NCBI GenBank assembly: GCA_965276715.1
Contig: OZ255622.1
Span: forward strand, 2,418,001-2,482,000
DNA length: 64,000 bases
From: CAXTPV01 sp965276715
Lineage (GTDB): Bacteria; Pseudomonadota; Alphaproteobacteria; Acetobacterales; Acetobacteraceae
Reading direction: 5' to 3'
Shown: positions 9,241 through 18,643 of the stretch, piece after piece
Layout of the letters: every line of letters begins with the position of its first letter
Position numbering within the stretch: the first letter of the stretch is position 1
Notes under the pieces: generated by a model
Seen by the model: only the letters and a program-made list of their open reading frames with translations
Database searches by the model: none
Told to the model about the DNA's origin: nothing
Translations under genes and position numbers: made by a program

Positions 9241-9392
9241 CGCGCCGGCGGTTCGAGCGGACGCACACTGCCGCACGACAGGCGCGCCCGCAAGCACGGA
9301 TCGGGCCCGGATCTTTGCGCAGGAGCACCACCACGCCCTATATGCACGTTCGGTGCGACAAGCCATCCCTCGAGCTGACGCGACGGTGACCC

Positions 9393-10412
9393 ATGCCTGA
9401 CCAGACTTCTCTCCTGCAGCCTGGCCGCGACCACAGCGAAACTTCCCGGCCGATCGACCGCCGGTCGATGCGTGTCCTCCTCGCGGGCCCGCGCGGCTTC
9501 TGCGCGGGCGTTGATCGTGCCATCCGCGTCGTCGAGGAGGCCATTCGACGCTTCGGCGCGCCCGTCTACGTGCGCCACGAGATCGTCCACAACCGCACTG
9601 TCGTCGAGCAGCTCGAGGCGCAGGGAGCCATCTTCGTCGAGGAACTCGACGAAGTCCCCGGTGATTCGCCCGTCGTCTTCTCCGCGCACGGCGTTCCCAA
9701 GTCCGTGCCGTTCGAGGCGGAGCGCCGCCACCTGCTCTATCTCGATGCCACCTGTCCGCTCGTCTCCAAGGTTCACCGCGAGGCCGAGCGTCATTACGCC
9801 GAAGGCGGTCCGGATCAGCTCCACATCCTCATGATCGGCCACGCCGGCCATCCGGAAGTCGTGGGAACCATGGGACAGCTTCCGCCCGGTGCCATGTCCC
9901 TCGTCCAGTCGGCCGAGGAAGCCCGCACCGTCGTTCCCGCCGATCCCGACAAGCTCGCCTTCATCACGCAGACCACGCTCTCGGTCGACGACACCGCCGA
10001 GATCGTGTCGATCCTTCGCGAACGCTTCCCTTCCATCGAGGGGCCGAAGCGCGAAGACATCTGCTACGCGACCACCAACCGCCAGGAAGCCGTCAAGACC
10101 ATCGCGCCCGACTGCGACCTCGTCATCGTCATCGGCAGCCCCAACTCGTCCAACAGCCAGCGCCTGCGCGAAGTGGCCGAGCGCTCCGGCGCGGCGCGTG
10201 CCATCCTGGTTCCTCGCCTGAATGATCTCGACTGGTCCGTCCTGCAGGGTGTGGACACCCTCGGCATCACCGCCGGCGCCTCCGCGCCAGAGGCCCTGGT
10301 GCAGGAAATGGTCAACGCACTCGCCGAGCGCTTCGCGCTCACGATCGAGGAGCGGACGGTCAAGCTGGAGGACGTCATCTTCAAGCTGCCCGCCCCGCTC
10401 GAGCGCGCCTGA
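9393..10412 (+). CDS. ispH: 4-hydroxy-3-methylbut-2-enyl diphosphate reductase
   Basis: 339 residues. It catalyses the last step of the MEP isoprenoid pathway, making isopentenyl and dimethylallyl diphosphate through a 4Fe-4S cluster. The three cluster cysteines are visible: C37 in GPRGFCAGVDRAI, C121 in DATCPLVSKVH and C224 in DICYATTNRQ. HEIVHN and FSAHGVPKS are the conserved His motifs for diphosphate binding. About 25 residues precede the usual IspH start, so initiation at the internal Met26 (MRVLLAGPRGF) is possible. It is transcribed divergently from the gcv riboswitch and followed by thrB, as in many alphaproteobacteria. Confidence 0.95.
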   Translation: MPDQTSLLQPGRDHSETSRPIDRRSMRVLLAGPRGFCAGVDRAIRVVEEAIRRFGAPVYVRHEIVHNRTVVEQLEAQGAIFVEELDEVPGDSPVVFSAHGVPKSVPFEAERRHLLYLDATCPLVSKVHREAERHYAEGGPDQLHILMIGHAGHPEVVGTMGQLPPGAMSLVQSAEEARTVVPADPDKLAFITQTTLSVDDTAEIVSILRERFPSIEGPKREDICYATTNRQEAVKTIAPDCDLVIVIGSPNSSNSQRLREVAERSGAARAILVPRLNDLDWSVLQGVDTLGITAGASAPEALVQEMVNALAERFALTIEERTVKLEDVIFKLPAPLERA

Positions 10413-10549
10413 GCAAGCCCAAGGGACAAGGCCTTGGATCCATCTCAAGGCCAGGCCGCTGCCCCGGGCCCGCGACGGATCCGAGCCAAGCCCCCATCCC
10501 AAACTGACATGTCCTTCGGCGCGTTAGGCTCGCGACCTCTCGGCTCCTG

Positions 10550-11509
10550 ATGGCGGTCTACACCGACGTCACCGACGAGCACCTCACCCAATTCCTGACC
10601 GAATACGACCTCGGCACCCTGGTCGCCTTCCGGGGCATCGCCGAGGGTGTCGAGAACTCCAACTTCTCGCTTCGCACCACGGCGGGCGACTTCATCCTGA
10701 CCCTCTACGAGCGTCGCGTCGATCCGAGCGAGCTGCCCTGGTTCCTCGGCCTGATGCGGCACCTCGCGGCCAAGGGCATCAACTGCCCGCTCCCCGTCAC
10801 GGGCTCGGACGGCAACCCGCTCCGCTCTCTCGCCGGCCGTCACGCCGCCATAACCACCTTCCTCGAAGGCGTCTGGCCACGCCGCGTCAGCCCCGATCAT
10901 TGCCGCGCGCTCGGGGACGCCATGGCGCGCCTGCATCTCGCAGGTCAGGCCTACGCGCCGGCACGGCCAAACGGCCTCGGCTTGCCATCCTGGGCACAAC
11001 TCCTCGAGCAGTCCCGCTCGCGCGCCGGCGAGGTGCTGCCCGGTCTCGGCGATGAGCTCGCCCGTCATCTCGATGCCGTCACGCGGGCGTGGCCGGCCGG
11101 ACTGCCCGTGGGCCACATCCATGCCGACCTCTTCCCGGACAACGTCTTCTTCCTCGGCGGCCGGCTCACCGGCATCATCGACTTCTATTTCGCCTGCACC
11201 GACCAGCTTGCCTACGACCTCGCGATCTGCCTCAACGCCTGGTGTTTCGAAGCCGACGGCCAGTTCAACATCACCAAGGCGCGCCTCCTTGTCGCCGCCT
11301 ACGACCAGATCCGCCGGCTCGATCCGGGTGAACGCGCTGCCCTGCCGATCCTCGCCCGTGGCGCAGCCCTCCGCTTCCTCGCGACCCGCCTCTACGATTG
11401 GCTCAATACGCCGGGCGACGCCAAGGTCACGCGCAAGGACCCGCTCGAATATCTCCACAAGCTCCGTTTCCACACGGCTGCCAGCAGCGAGGCTGCCTAC
11501 GGCCTTTGA
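10550..11509 (+). CDS. thrB: Homoserine kinase (APH-fold ThrB)
   Basis: 319 residues, the typical size of the aminoglycoside-phosphotransferase-fold ThrB of alpha- and gammaproteobacteria, unrelated to the GHMP kinase ThrB. It phosphorylates homoserine in threonine synthesis. AVYTDVTDEHLTQFL at the N-terminus, GVENSNFSLRT, the catalytic loop HIHADLFPDNVFF and the metal-binding IIDFYFACTD are family hallmarks. It lies downstream of ispH, as in the conserved ispH-thrB-rnhA order, but rnhA is here displaced by about 7.1 kb. The start at ATG 10550 fits the family N-terminus exactly. Confidence 0.94.
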   Translation: MAVYTDVTDEHLTQFLTEYDLGTLVAFRGIAEGVENSNFSLRTTAGDFILTLYERRVDPSELPWFLGLMRHLAAKGINCPLPVTGSDGNPLRSLAGRHAAITTFLEGVWPRRVSPDHCRALGDAMARLHLAGQAYAPARPNGLGLPSWAQLLEQSRSRAGEVLPGLGDELARHLDAVTRAWPAGLPVGHIHADLFPDNVFFLGGRLTGIIDFYFACTDQLAYDLAICLNAWCFEADGQFNITKARLLVAAYDQIRRLDPGERAALPILARGAALRFLATRLYDWLNTPGDAKVTRKDPLEYLHKLRFHTAASSEAAYGL

Positions 11510-11744
11510 TGGGCCGGCCCTGGTCTTCAAGCTGGGACGCCGTCATGCGGCACACGCTCCAGCCGTTCGATGACGCGCCTGCACGTCGATAACCCCAGCA
11601 TGTCGCCGGGCGAGTCGGTCGCACGTTGCTGGGCCTGCGTCTCCACCATCGGCGGCGACCGATAGCGGCAGGCTTGGCGGATGGCCTTAACCGCGTGGAA
11701 ACGTCCCGTGGCTACGGTGAAGAGGAGCCTCTCGGAGCGGCAAA

Positions 11745-14700
11745 GTGTTCGATCAACTGGCCCGCTGGCTCATCCATCCGTCCGGACTGACCCGGCATGG
11801 TCTCTGCCAGCTCTCGCCGTACGGCGCGATCTGGCTCCAAATCCTCGCCGGCCCGCTCGCGGGTGCGGCTCATGTTGCGATCTCTATCGCCCTCGTCGGC
11901 TTCGCCTGGCAGCGCCGGGGTTTGACGTACCGGCCGCTGATCTGGCTGTTCGCGTCCTTCATCGGCCTGAGCGGACTCTCGCATTGGCTCGACTCGCTCA
12001 CGCTCTGGTTCCCTGCCGACCGCCTCGAAGGTGTCGTCCGGGCCATGACGGAAGCCGTCTCTGTCGTGGCGGCACTCGCGCTATGGCGCACCCTGCCGCG
12101 TCTGCTGAGGCTTCCGTCACCCGCCGAATATACGGCGACCGAGGAGGCGCTGCGGCAAAGCGAGGGTTTCCTCAGACGAACGGGCCAGGTGGCCCGCGTC
12201 GGCGGTTGGGAGCTCGATCTGGTGACCGGTGAGTTGATCTGGACCTCCGAAACCTGTCGCATCCACGGTGTTCCCCTCGACTACCGGCCCACCGTCGAGC
12301 AGGCGCTCGACTTCTATCCGCCCGAGGCACGCGATACCTTGCAGGCCGCGTTGGCCACCGCTTCCGCCGGTGGTCCAGGCTACGATCTCGAACTGCCTTT
12401 CATTCGGGCCGATGGAAGCCGGATCTGGGTCCGAACATTCGGATCGGTGGAACGCAAGGACGGCAAGCCGGTAATCGTCACCGGCGCGATCCAGGACGTG
12501 ACCGACCAGGTCCGCCAGCGCCACGCGATGGAGCGTGCCAACCAGCGATCGATCCTGGCCACCGAGGCAGCCGGGATCGGTATTTGGGACTGGAACGTCT
12601 TGACCGACATCGTCGTCTGGGACGACATCATGTGTCGGCTTTACGAAGCAGCAGCAACGAAAGCAGTCGATTACGCGACGTGGCGGCAATACCTCCACCC
12701 GGACGACCGTGCCCATGTCGAGGCGGCATTGCAGGATGGGCTTTCCGGTGCGCGTTCGTTCGACACCGAATTCCGGATCCTGCTGCCCGGCGGCACTCGT
12801 CATATTCGTGCCATCGGCCGGACCCTGCACGACGTCGATGGGCGTATCGAGCGGATGATCGGCGTCAATTGGGACATCACCGAAGCGCGCGAACTCGCCG
12901 CCGACCGCGATCTCCAGGCCACAAAGCTCGTGCGGAGCGAGGAGCGTTTCCGCCTCATCGCGGAGAACGCCAATGACGTCATCTCCCTCGTCGATCCGGA
13001 CGGAAGACGAAGCTACGCCTCTCCCGCCACACGCCGGCTTTTCGGGGTGGCGCCGGAGATCTTCCAGTCACGCGATGCCACGGAGTTCATCCATCCGGAC
13101 GACAGGGCTGCTGTCGCGGCGTTGCAGGGCGCCCTTCTCAACGGCGAACGAACCGAGGCCCACATTTCTTTTCGTGCACGCAATCTGGAACGTGGTGAGG
13201 TCTGGATCGAAGTGAACGCGCGCGCCTTGACCGACCCGTTGACCGGCGCGGCTTCGGGCTATGTCTCGGTCCTGCGGGACGTGACGGATCGTCGCGCGGT
13301 GGAAGCCGAACTTCGCACCATCAACGTGGAGCTTGACCGGCTGGCCCGGCATTACGCCCAGGCGCGGAACCTTGCCGAACAGGCCAACCGCGCCAAGACG
13401 CGCTTTCTTGCGGGCATCAGCCACGAGCTTCGAACACCGCTGAACGGCATCCTCGGTTATGCGCAATTGCTGCACATGGACGAAGCGCTGACCGACATGC
13501 AGCGGGAACGTGTTCGCTTCATGCTCACAGCCGGCAAGCACCTGCTGGAGATGATCAGCGGCGTGCTCGATATGAGCGAGATCGAGTCGGAGTCGCTCGA
13601 ACTTCAGCTCGCCCCGGTCGAGCTGCGCGCCGTCGTCGATGCATGCATCGACATGGTCCGTCCGGCTGCCGAAACGAAACATCTTTCGATCGCCGCCGCC
13701 TTCATGCCGGCCGTTCCCACCCAGACGGTCACCGATCCGAAGCGTCTGAGGCAGATCCTGCTCAACCTCATCGGTAACGCCGTCAAATACACGGTCCATG
13801 GAGCTGTAAAGATCCAGGTGACCACGACCACCGACGACCGCCGGATCCGGATCGAAGTCTCCGACACCGGTCCGGGCATTCCCCAGGAGCGGCGCGCGCT
13901 GTTGTTCAACGATTTCGAACGGCTCGAGCTCGGCTCACTCAGTCTGGAGGAAGGTTCCGGACTCGGATTGTCGTTGGCAAGGCAGCTGACAACGCTCATG
14001 AACGGCTCGATCGGCTATGACGACAATCCAGGCGGTGGCAGCGTCTTCTGGTTCGAGTTGCCGCTGGTTGCCGCCGGGACGTCCTCAGCCGACCAGGGTT
14101 CGGCTGGCTTGACCTTCTGTCCAGGCGAGGAAGCGCCCGCAGCGATCAAGCCGCTCCAAGTCCTTGTCGCCGACGACGTGGCGATGAACCGCGATATCGC
14201 TGCGGCCTTCCTCCGCTCCGCTTCTCACGACGTCGTCTGTGTCGACTGCGGCGCCGATGCGGTCATCGCGGCCACCAAGTCGGATTTCGACATCATCCTG
14301 ATGGATGTCCGGATGCCCGGCATCGACGGGCTTGAGGCCACACGTCGCATTCGGGCTCTCCATGGATCGCGCGGCGACGTTCCGATCGTGGCCCTGACCG
14401 CTCAGGTTTTCACCGAGCAGGTCAAGGCCTGCACCGAAGCCGGAATGGACAGCCACCTGACGAAGCCATTCACGATCGAGAGCCTTCTGGCCGCCATCAC
14501 CCGAGGTGTTGCGGCCGGCCGAACGCGACAGGCTGCGGACCTGCACCAGGCCTCGCCGCCGGCACGGGACCAGCTCGGGTCGAGCCTGCCGATTATCGAG
14601 GAAGAGGCGCTGCGGCGAACGGCATCGGTTCTCGCGCCGGAAGCGGTCCGGTCTTTCCTCGACACGCTCGCCGGCCTGGGAGATAAGCTGCAGCGCCGGC

Positions 14701-14936
14701 TGACGACGCGTGACCATTCCGAGATGATCGACATGTCCCTAGCCGAAGAGGCGCATGCGCTCGCGGGAAGTGCGGGAATGTTCGGTTTCGAGCGGTTGGT
14801 CTTCGTGGCAAGAACGTTCGAGCGCGCTGTCCAGACCGACATGTCAAAAGCCGCCACGATCGCCCCCGACCTGACCGATGCGCTCGACAGGTCGCTGACC
14901 GAAATGCGCCGTCGCGTCTCGATGATCCCGTTCTAG
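11745..14936 (+). CDS. Hybrid sensor histidine kinase with ethylene-receptor-like membrane domain, three PAS domains, REC and Hpt
   Basis: 1063 residues. Residues 1-120 contain three hydrophobic helices resembling the plant/cyanobacterial ethylene-binding module. The third-helix counterpart of Cys-Gly-x-Thr-His reads SGLSH, so the copper-ligand Cys is Ser76 while His80 is kept. Three PAS/PAC segments follow (about 135-260, 265-395 and 400-525). HisKA has SHELRTPLNGIL with H560; the HATPase has LIGNAVKY, DTGPGIP and GSGLGLSLA. The receiver domain (about 803-925) has phosphoacceptor D854 in ILMDVRMPGIDG. A C-terminal Hpt has H1004 in EEAHALAGSAG. All phosphorelay residues are present. The signal and final response regulator are unknown; no partner regulator gene is adjacent. 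Confidence 0.9.
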   Translation: MFDQLARWLIHPSGLTRHGLCQLSPYGAIWLQILAGPLAGAAHVAISIALVGFAWQRRGLTYRPLIWLFASFIGLSGLSHWLDSLTLWFPADRLEGVVRAMTEAVSVVAALALWRTLPRLLRLPSPAEYTATEEALRQSEGFLRRTGQVARVGGWELDLVTGELIWTSETCRIHGVPLDYRPTVEQALDFYPPEARDTLQAALATASAGGPGYDLELPFIRADGSRIWVRTFGSVERKDGKPVIVTGAIQDVTDQVRQRHAMERANQRSILATEAAGIGIWDWNVLTDIVVWDDIMCRLYEAAATKAVDYATWRQYLHPDDRAHVEAALQDGLSGARSFDTEFRILLPGGTRHIRAIGRTLHDVDGRIERMIGVNWDITEARELAADRDLQATKLVRSEERFRLIAENANDVISLVDPDGRRSYASPATRRLFGVAPEIFQSRDATEFIHPDDRAAVAALQGALLNGERTEAHISFRARNLERGEVWIEVNARALTDPLTGAASGYVSVLRDVTDRRAVEAELRTINVELDRLARHYAQARNLAEQANRAKTRFLAGISHELRTPLNGILGYAQLLHMDEALTDMQRERVRFMLTAGKHLLEMISGVLDMSEIESESLELQLAPVELRAVVDACIDMVRPAAETKHLSIAAAFMPAVPTQTVTDPKRLRQILLNLIGNAVKYTVHGAVKIQVTTTTDDRRIRIEVSDTGPGIPQERRALLFNDFERLELGSLSLEEGSGLGLSLARQLTTLMNGSIGYDDNPGGGSVFWFELPLVAAGTSSADQGSAGLTFCPGEEAPAAIKPLQVLVADDVAMNRDIAAAFLRSASHDVVCVDCGADAVIAATKSDFDIILMDVRMPGIDGLEATRRIRALHGSRGDVPIVALTAQVFTEQVKACTEAGMDSHLTKPFTIESLLAAITRGVAAGRTRQAADLHQASPPARDQLGSSLPIIEEEALRRTASVLAPEAVRSFLDTLAGLGDKLQRRLTTRDHSEMIDMSLAEEAHALAGSAGMFGFERLVFVARTFERAVQTDMSKAATIAPDLTDALDRSLTEMRRRVSMIPF

Positions 14937-14950
14937 CTCGGACTTCGACC

Positions 14951-15277
14951 TCAGCGACCGTGACCGCCACCACCATGAGAGGCACCGCCGCCATGAAAGG
15001 CGCCGGCACCGTGAAATCCACCGCCGCCGTGGAAGCCGCCGCGGGGTCCCGGGATCGACGGTCCTCGCCCGCCGAAGCCCCTTCGATCAGATCCGCGGCC
15101 ATAACCGTACGGTCCGACGTAGTAGCCGGGCCCGAATCCGTCGTAGAAACCGCCACCTTCGTAATAGCCGCCACCGATCTCGTCGCCGCCGTAGCCGCCC
15201 CCGTCATAGGCACAGCCGGCGATCCCCAGTGTCAGCAGCGCGAGCGCACCGGCAAGCGGCGGCCACAGGGTCCTCAT
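14951..15277 (-). CDS. Glycine/tyrosine-rich small lipoprotein
   Basis: 108 residues. A signal peptide ends in the lipobox LGIAGC with lipidated C22. The mature part is low-complexity, rich in Gly, Tyr and Phe and ending in Gly/His-rich repeats of the FHGGG type. Its start overlaps the end of the upstream VOC gene by 4 bp, so the pair is probably translationally coupled. Function unknown; the His-rich tail could bind metal, but this is speculation. Composition-driven similarity would make homology searches unreliable. Confidence 0.7.
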   Translation of the reverse strand: MRTLWPPLAGALALLTLGIAGCAYDGGGYGGDEIGGGYYEGGGFYDGFGPGYYVGPYGYGRGSDRRGFGGRGPSIPGPRGGFHGGGGFHGAGAFHGGGASHGGGGHGR

Positions 15278-16230
15278 TTCGCATCCTCGTCGGGCTGGTC
15301 ACCCGACCATTGCAGCAGCCCGAACGCCGCGCCCTCCGGATCGGCGACGATCGAGACCGGATGCCCGTCGCGGTCGGCATGCGCCGGCACCAGAACCCGG
15401 CCGCCGAGACGGAGAACATTGCCGACCGCGGCACCGACGTCCTCGACGCGGAGGAAACTCAGCCATCGTGCGCGATAATCCGGCCGGTCGGCCGGGAACG
15501 AGTTCACGCTGGCGCGGGCAAAATTGTCCGCGGCCAGGACCAGATGCTTGCCGCTCGTCGAATCGGTCGCGTTATAGACCTGAAAGCCGAAAACCGCCTT
15601 GTAGAACGTCGCCGCTGCCCCCGGATCATGCGTGATCAACGAGCTCCAGATCCACATTCCATCGCCGGCAAGCGTGTCGCCGGGATCGCCGCTGCTCGAT
15701 GCCAGCACGGCGAACACGGCACCCTGCGGATCCGCCATGACCGCTTCACGGCCCAGATCGGGCACGTCGCGCGCGCCAAACAGGACCCTGGCACCAACAC
15801 TCGTTGCCGACCGCACCGTGGCGTCGACATCGCCTGTCGACAGGAACGTCAGCCAGGCCGGCCGATGCCGTCTATCGGCCGGGATCGGCTTCTCGATCAG
15901 GCCCGCCACCTGCGCGCCGCCGCTCACCGCCTCCGCGTACCGCGTCCCTTGGACCGGAACGTCGCGGAACGTCCAGCCGAACAGGCCCCCGTAGAACCGT
16001 TCCGCGTCCGCGACGTTCGGCGTGACGAGCTCGGCGAAGATCATCTTGCCCGGGTGATGCTCGCCGCTTGCCGGTGCCAGAAGGGCCGGCAGTCCGGTGG
16101 TCGACGCGTCGGCGCCCATGGAGAGCGCGCCACCCGCAACACAAGCCATCGCGGCAAGCAGGCGAACAGGCTGCGAGAGGATCCGGTTGATCTGCACTGG
16201 CCGCCTTGTCACCTCGATCTCCCGCGTCAT
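15274..16230 (-). CDS. VOC (glyoxalase-fold) family protein with N-terminal export signal
   Basis: 318 residues. After a basic N-terminus, a hydrophobic stretch near residues 22-42 (LLAAMACVAGGALS) looks like a signal peptide, so the protein is probably periplasmic or anchored. Two glyoxalase/bleomycin-resistance-type modules follow: about 62-178 (FAELVTPNVADAERFYGGLF) and about 195-310 (WSSLITHDPGAAATFYKAVF). This tandem layout resembles the CFP-30B-like VOC group. No substrate can be assigned. It overlaps the downstream lipoprotein gene by 4 bp and starts 9 bp from the end of the S9 peptidase gene. Confidence 0.75.
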   Translation of the reverse strand: MTREIEVTRRPVQINRILSQPVRLLAAMACVAGGALSMGADASTTGLPALLAPASGEHHPGKMIFAELVTPNVADAERFYGGLFGWTFRDVPVQGTRYAEAVSGGAQVAGLIEKPIPADRRHRPAWLTFLSTGDVDATVRSATSVGARVLFGARDVPDLGREAVMADPQGAVFAVLASSSGDPGDTLAGDGMWIWSSLITHDPGAAATFYKAVFGFQVYNATDSTSGKHLVLAADNFARASVNSFPADRPDYRARWLSFLRVEDVGAAVGNVLRLGGRVLVPAHADRDGHPVSIVADPEGAAFGLLQWSGDQPDEDAK

Positions 16231-16239
16231 CCCGGCCGA

Positions 16240-18357
16240 CTACGCTCGAACGTCGCGCGCGTTCCTGTCTGGACTGTCGAGGCCGGCTCCCCAACCAATG
16301 GCGCTCCGGAGGAACGCGAAGCCGAGCGCCGAGAACGCGGCGATCTCGCCGCTGTCCTTGCCGTAGCCGTGCCCACCCGCCGACGGCTCGTGGAACCAGG
16401 CGCGATATCCCATCGCCTGCAGCTTGGCCGCCATCTTGCGCGCATGTCCCGGATGCACCCGGTCGTCACGGCGCGTCGTCGCGAGCAGGATCGGCGGATA
16501 GTCCCGCCCCGGCACGGCCGCGTGATAGGCCGAGATCGCGCACATGAAGTCCCAGTCCTCCGGCTTGTCCGGATCGCCGTATTCCGCAATCCAGCTCGCT
16601 CCCGCCAGCAGCCGCGTATAGCGGCGCATGTCCACCAGCGGGATCGTGCAGAACAGCGCGCCGAACAGCCCGGGATAACGCGTCAGCATGTTGGCGATCA
16701 GCAGCCCGCCGTTCGAGCCGCCCTCGGCCGCGATCCGTCCCGGCCGCGTCACCCCACGACGCACCAGGTCCGCCGCCACCGCCGCGAAATCGTCGTGCGA
16801 CCGTGTCTTGCCCTCCCGCCGGCCGGCCTCGTGCCAGCGCGTTCCGAACTCGCCGCCGCCGCGCAGATGCGCCAGCACGCTGGTGCCGCCGCGGCCGAGC
16901 CACAACTGACCCACGCGGCGGTCGTAACGCGGCGCGCTCGACAACTGGAACCCCCCATACCCGGTCAGATGCACGGGCGCCTCGCCGGTCTCGCCGGCTG
17001 GTCCTGTCTGCACGTAGGGGATCCGTTCGCCGTCGGCCGAGATCGCCTCGTGCCGTGTGACAGTCAGATCCGACGCGTCGAAGGTCGCGGGCGACCGCTT
17101 CAGTATTTCGGGTGCGACCGACCCTCGGGCCACCATCATCAACTGCGGCGGCGTCACCGGGTCCTGCGCGCTCGCGAGCAGTGTCCCGTCGGACTCGCTC
17201 TCCTCACGGTCGAAACGCCAGACCGACACCACGCCCTCGTCCGGCAGACCAGGCAGCGCCACCTTCTCCCATCCGTCGTCGCCCGGAACGAAGGCCCTGA
17301 ACACCGGTCGCAACTCGTCGAGGATCGACAGCACGAGCCGCTCTCCGGCCCAGAAGCTGCCCTGCAACGACAGCCGCTCGCCAGGCTCGAACAGCACGGT
17401 TCCTCGTCGCTCGCCCGCCAGGAACGCGCTCAGCCGGAAACCCACCACCGTGTCCGGCGGATGGACCGTTCCACCCGCCGTCCATGCCGTCCGCGGCTCG
17501 ACCGTCAGCCAGTCGCCGTGCCAGTCCGATCGCGCGTCCGTCGGCAGATCGAGCCGCGTCCCGGGCCCGGTCCGGTCGCCGAGTCGAACGACCGCATCGA
17601 AGAACCCGGTCCGCTCGATGAACACCACCCGCTCCGCGTCCGCGGTCCTGTCGAGTCTCGCCGAGACGCTCATGTGCGCCGCATCGGTCTCGAACAAGAC
17701 TTCCCCGGGCGTGGCGCCGCGCCGCCACAGGCGCACCGTCCGGGCATAGCCCGCTGCCGTCGCCATCCCCTCGCCAATCGCCGAGGACAGCAGCATAGTG
17801 TCGATGTCGAGCCAGTCCGCCTGGCTCTTCGCCTCCGCCAGCCTGAACCCGTCCGGCACGAAGCCCAGCGTCTCGAGATCGAATTCACGCAACACCGTCG
17901 CGTCACCGCCGCCCCGCGACAGCGACAGGATCACCCTGGTGTGGGCCGACGGCAGCGATGTCGCGCCCGCCCAGACCCAGTCCTCGCCCTCCGTCGCGGC
18001 AAGTGCGTCGAGGTCGAGCAGCATCTCCCAGTCGGGCGTTTCGCCGCGGTAGCTTTCGAGGGTCGTTCGGCGCCAGACTCCGCGTGGCCGAGCCGCATCC
18101 TGCCAGAAATCGTAGAGCAGGCCGCCGCGCCGGCTCACCACCGCGATCCGGTCCGGCCGGTCCAGCGTCGCCTTCAGCGCGTCTCGCTCGGCAGCGAAGC
18201 CGGGGCCACGGAACCGCGACAGCGTCGCCCGGTTCTGTGCCTCCACCCACGCCAGCGCCCGCTGCCCCTCGACCTCCTCCAGCCAGATCCACGGATCGTC
18301 GTCCGGAGCCTCGATCATCGGCCGTGCGCTGTCGGTCATCGTCGCCTCCTCGATCAT
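16240..18357 (-). CDS. S9 family prolyl oligopeptidase-like serine peptidase
   Basis: 705 residues. The N-terminal half is a beta-propeller-like domain opening with DDPWIWLEEVEGQRAL, as in prolyl oligopeptidases. The C-terminal alpha/beta hydrolase has the nucleophile Ser548 in AAEGGSNGGLL, the catalytic Asp near 631 in RRDDRVHPGHA and His663 in GGHGYGK. GYGGFQLSSAPRYD is the conserved catalytic-domain entry. No signal peptide is seen, so it is probably cytoplasmic and cleaves short peptides. ATG at 18357 is used; a second ATG six codons later (18339) is equally possible. It lies upstream of the VOC/lipoprotein pair on the same strand. Confidence 0.9.
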   Translation of the reverse strand: MIEEATMTDSARPMIEAPDDDPWIWLEEVEGQRALAWVEAQNRATLSRFRGPGFAAERDALKATLDRPDRIAVVSRRGGLLYDFWQDAARPRGVWRRTTLESYRGETPDWEMLLDLDALAATEGEDWVWAGATSLPSAHTRVILSLSRGGGDATVLREFDLETLGFVPDGFRLAEAKSQADWLDIDTMLLSSAIGEGMATAAGYARTVRLWRRGATPGEVLFETDAAHMSVSARLDRTADAERVVFIERTGFFDAVVRLGDRTGPGTRLDLPTDARSDWHGDWLTVEPRTAWTAGGTVHPPDTVVGFRLSAFLAGERRGTVLFEPGERLSLQGSFWAGERLVLSILDELRPVFRAFVPGDDGWEKVALPGLPDEGVVSVWRFDREESESDGTLLASAQDPVTPPQLMMVARGSVAPEILKRSPATFDASDLTVTRHEAISADGERIPYVQTGPAGETGEAPVHLTGYGGFQLSSAPRYDRRVGQLWLGRGGTSVLAHLRGGGEFGTRWHEAGRREGKTRSHDDFAAVAADLVRRGVTRPGRIAAEGGSNGGLLIANMLTRYPGLFGALFCTIPLVDMRRYTRLLAGASWIAEYGDPDKPEDWDFMCAISAYHAAVPGRDYPPILLATTRRDDRVHPGHARKMAAKLQAMGYRAWFHEPSAGGHGYGKDSGEIAAFSALGFAFLRSAIGWGAGLDSPDRNARDVRA

Positions 18358-18429
18358 CCGCCGGACTCGCTCCCCGCGTTATGCGATATTATCCCTCCCC
18401 CGACGCCACCAATGAGGCAAGCCACGCCC

Positions 18430-18600
18430 ATGATCGAAGCCATCGTCGAAGGAGGCGGCATCATCGTGGGCCTCGGTCTCCTCCTCTATTTTCAAGTTCT
18501 CCGAACCGACCCGTCCGCACCGCGAACCGGGCCTGGCACCAGCGAAGCACCCCGGCCGACCGACACCAGGACCGATCCCGACCCCTCGTCGCGGACGTGA
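18430..18600 (+). CDS. Possible small single-pass membrane protein
   Basis: A 56-residue frame from ATG 18430 (or 62 residues from ATG 18412) in the divergent gap between the S9 peptidase gene and rnhA. It has one hydrophobic segment, GGGIIVGLGLLLYFQVL, followed by a polar Pro/Thr/Asp-rich tail. No good Shine-Dalgarno sequence precedes either ATG and no family is recognised. The tail codons resemble ordinary high-GC sequence, so this could be chance. Confidence 0.3.
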   Translation: MIEAIVEGGGIIVGLGLLLYFQVLRTDPSAPRTGPGTSEAPRPTDTRTDPDPSSRT

Positions 18601-18643
18601 AAAACTCCACAAATTTCAAGCGTGCCCACCCCGGGAACCGCCG

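Noticed and set aside
8992..9366. N-terminal extension of gcvT
   Set aside because: It would translate the glycine riboswitch; the ATG at 8991 with GGAGA before it gives the family N-terminus.
15229..18411. Plus-strand frame opposite the VOC and S9 peptidase genes
   Set aside because: Antisense shadow; only its last ~60 codons fall in a gene-free gap and were considered separately as a possible small membrane protein.
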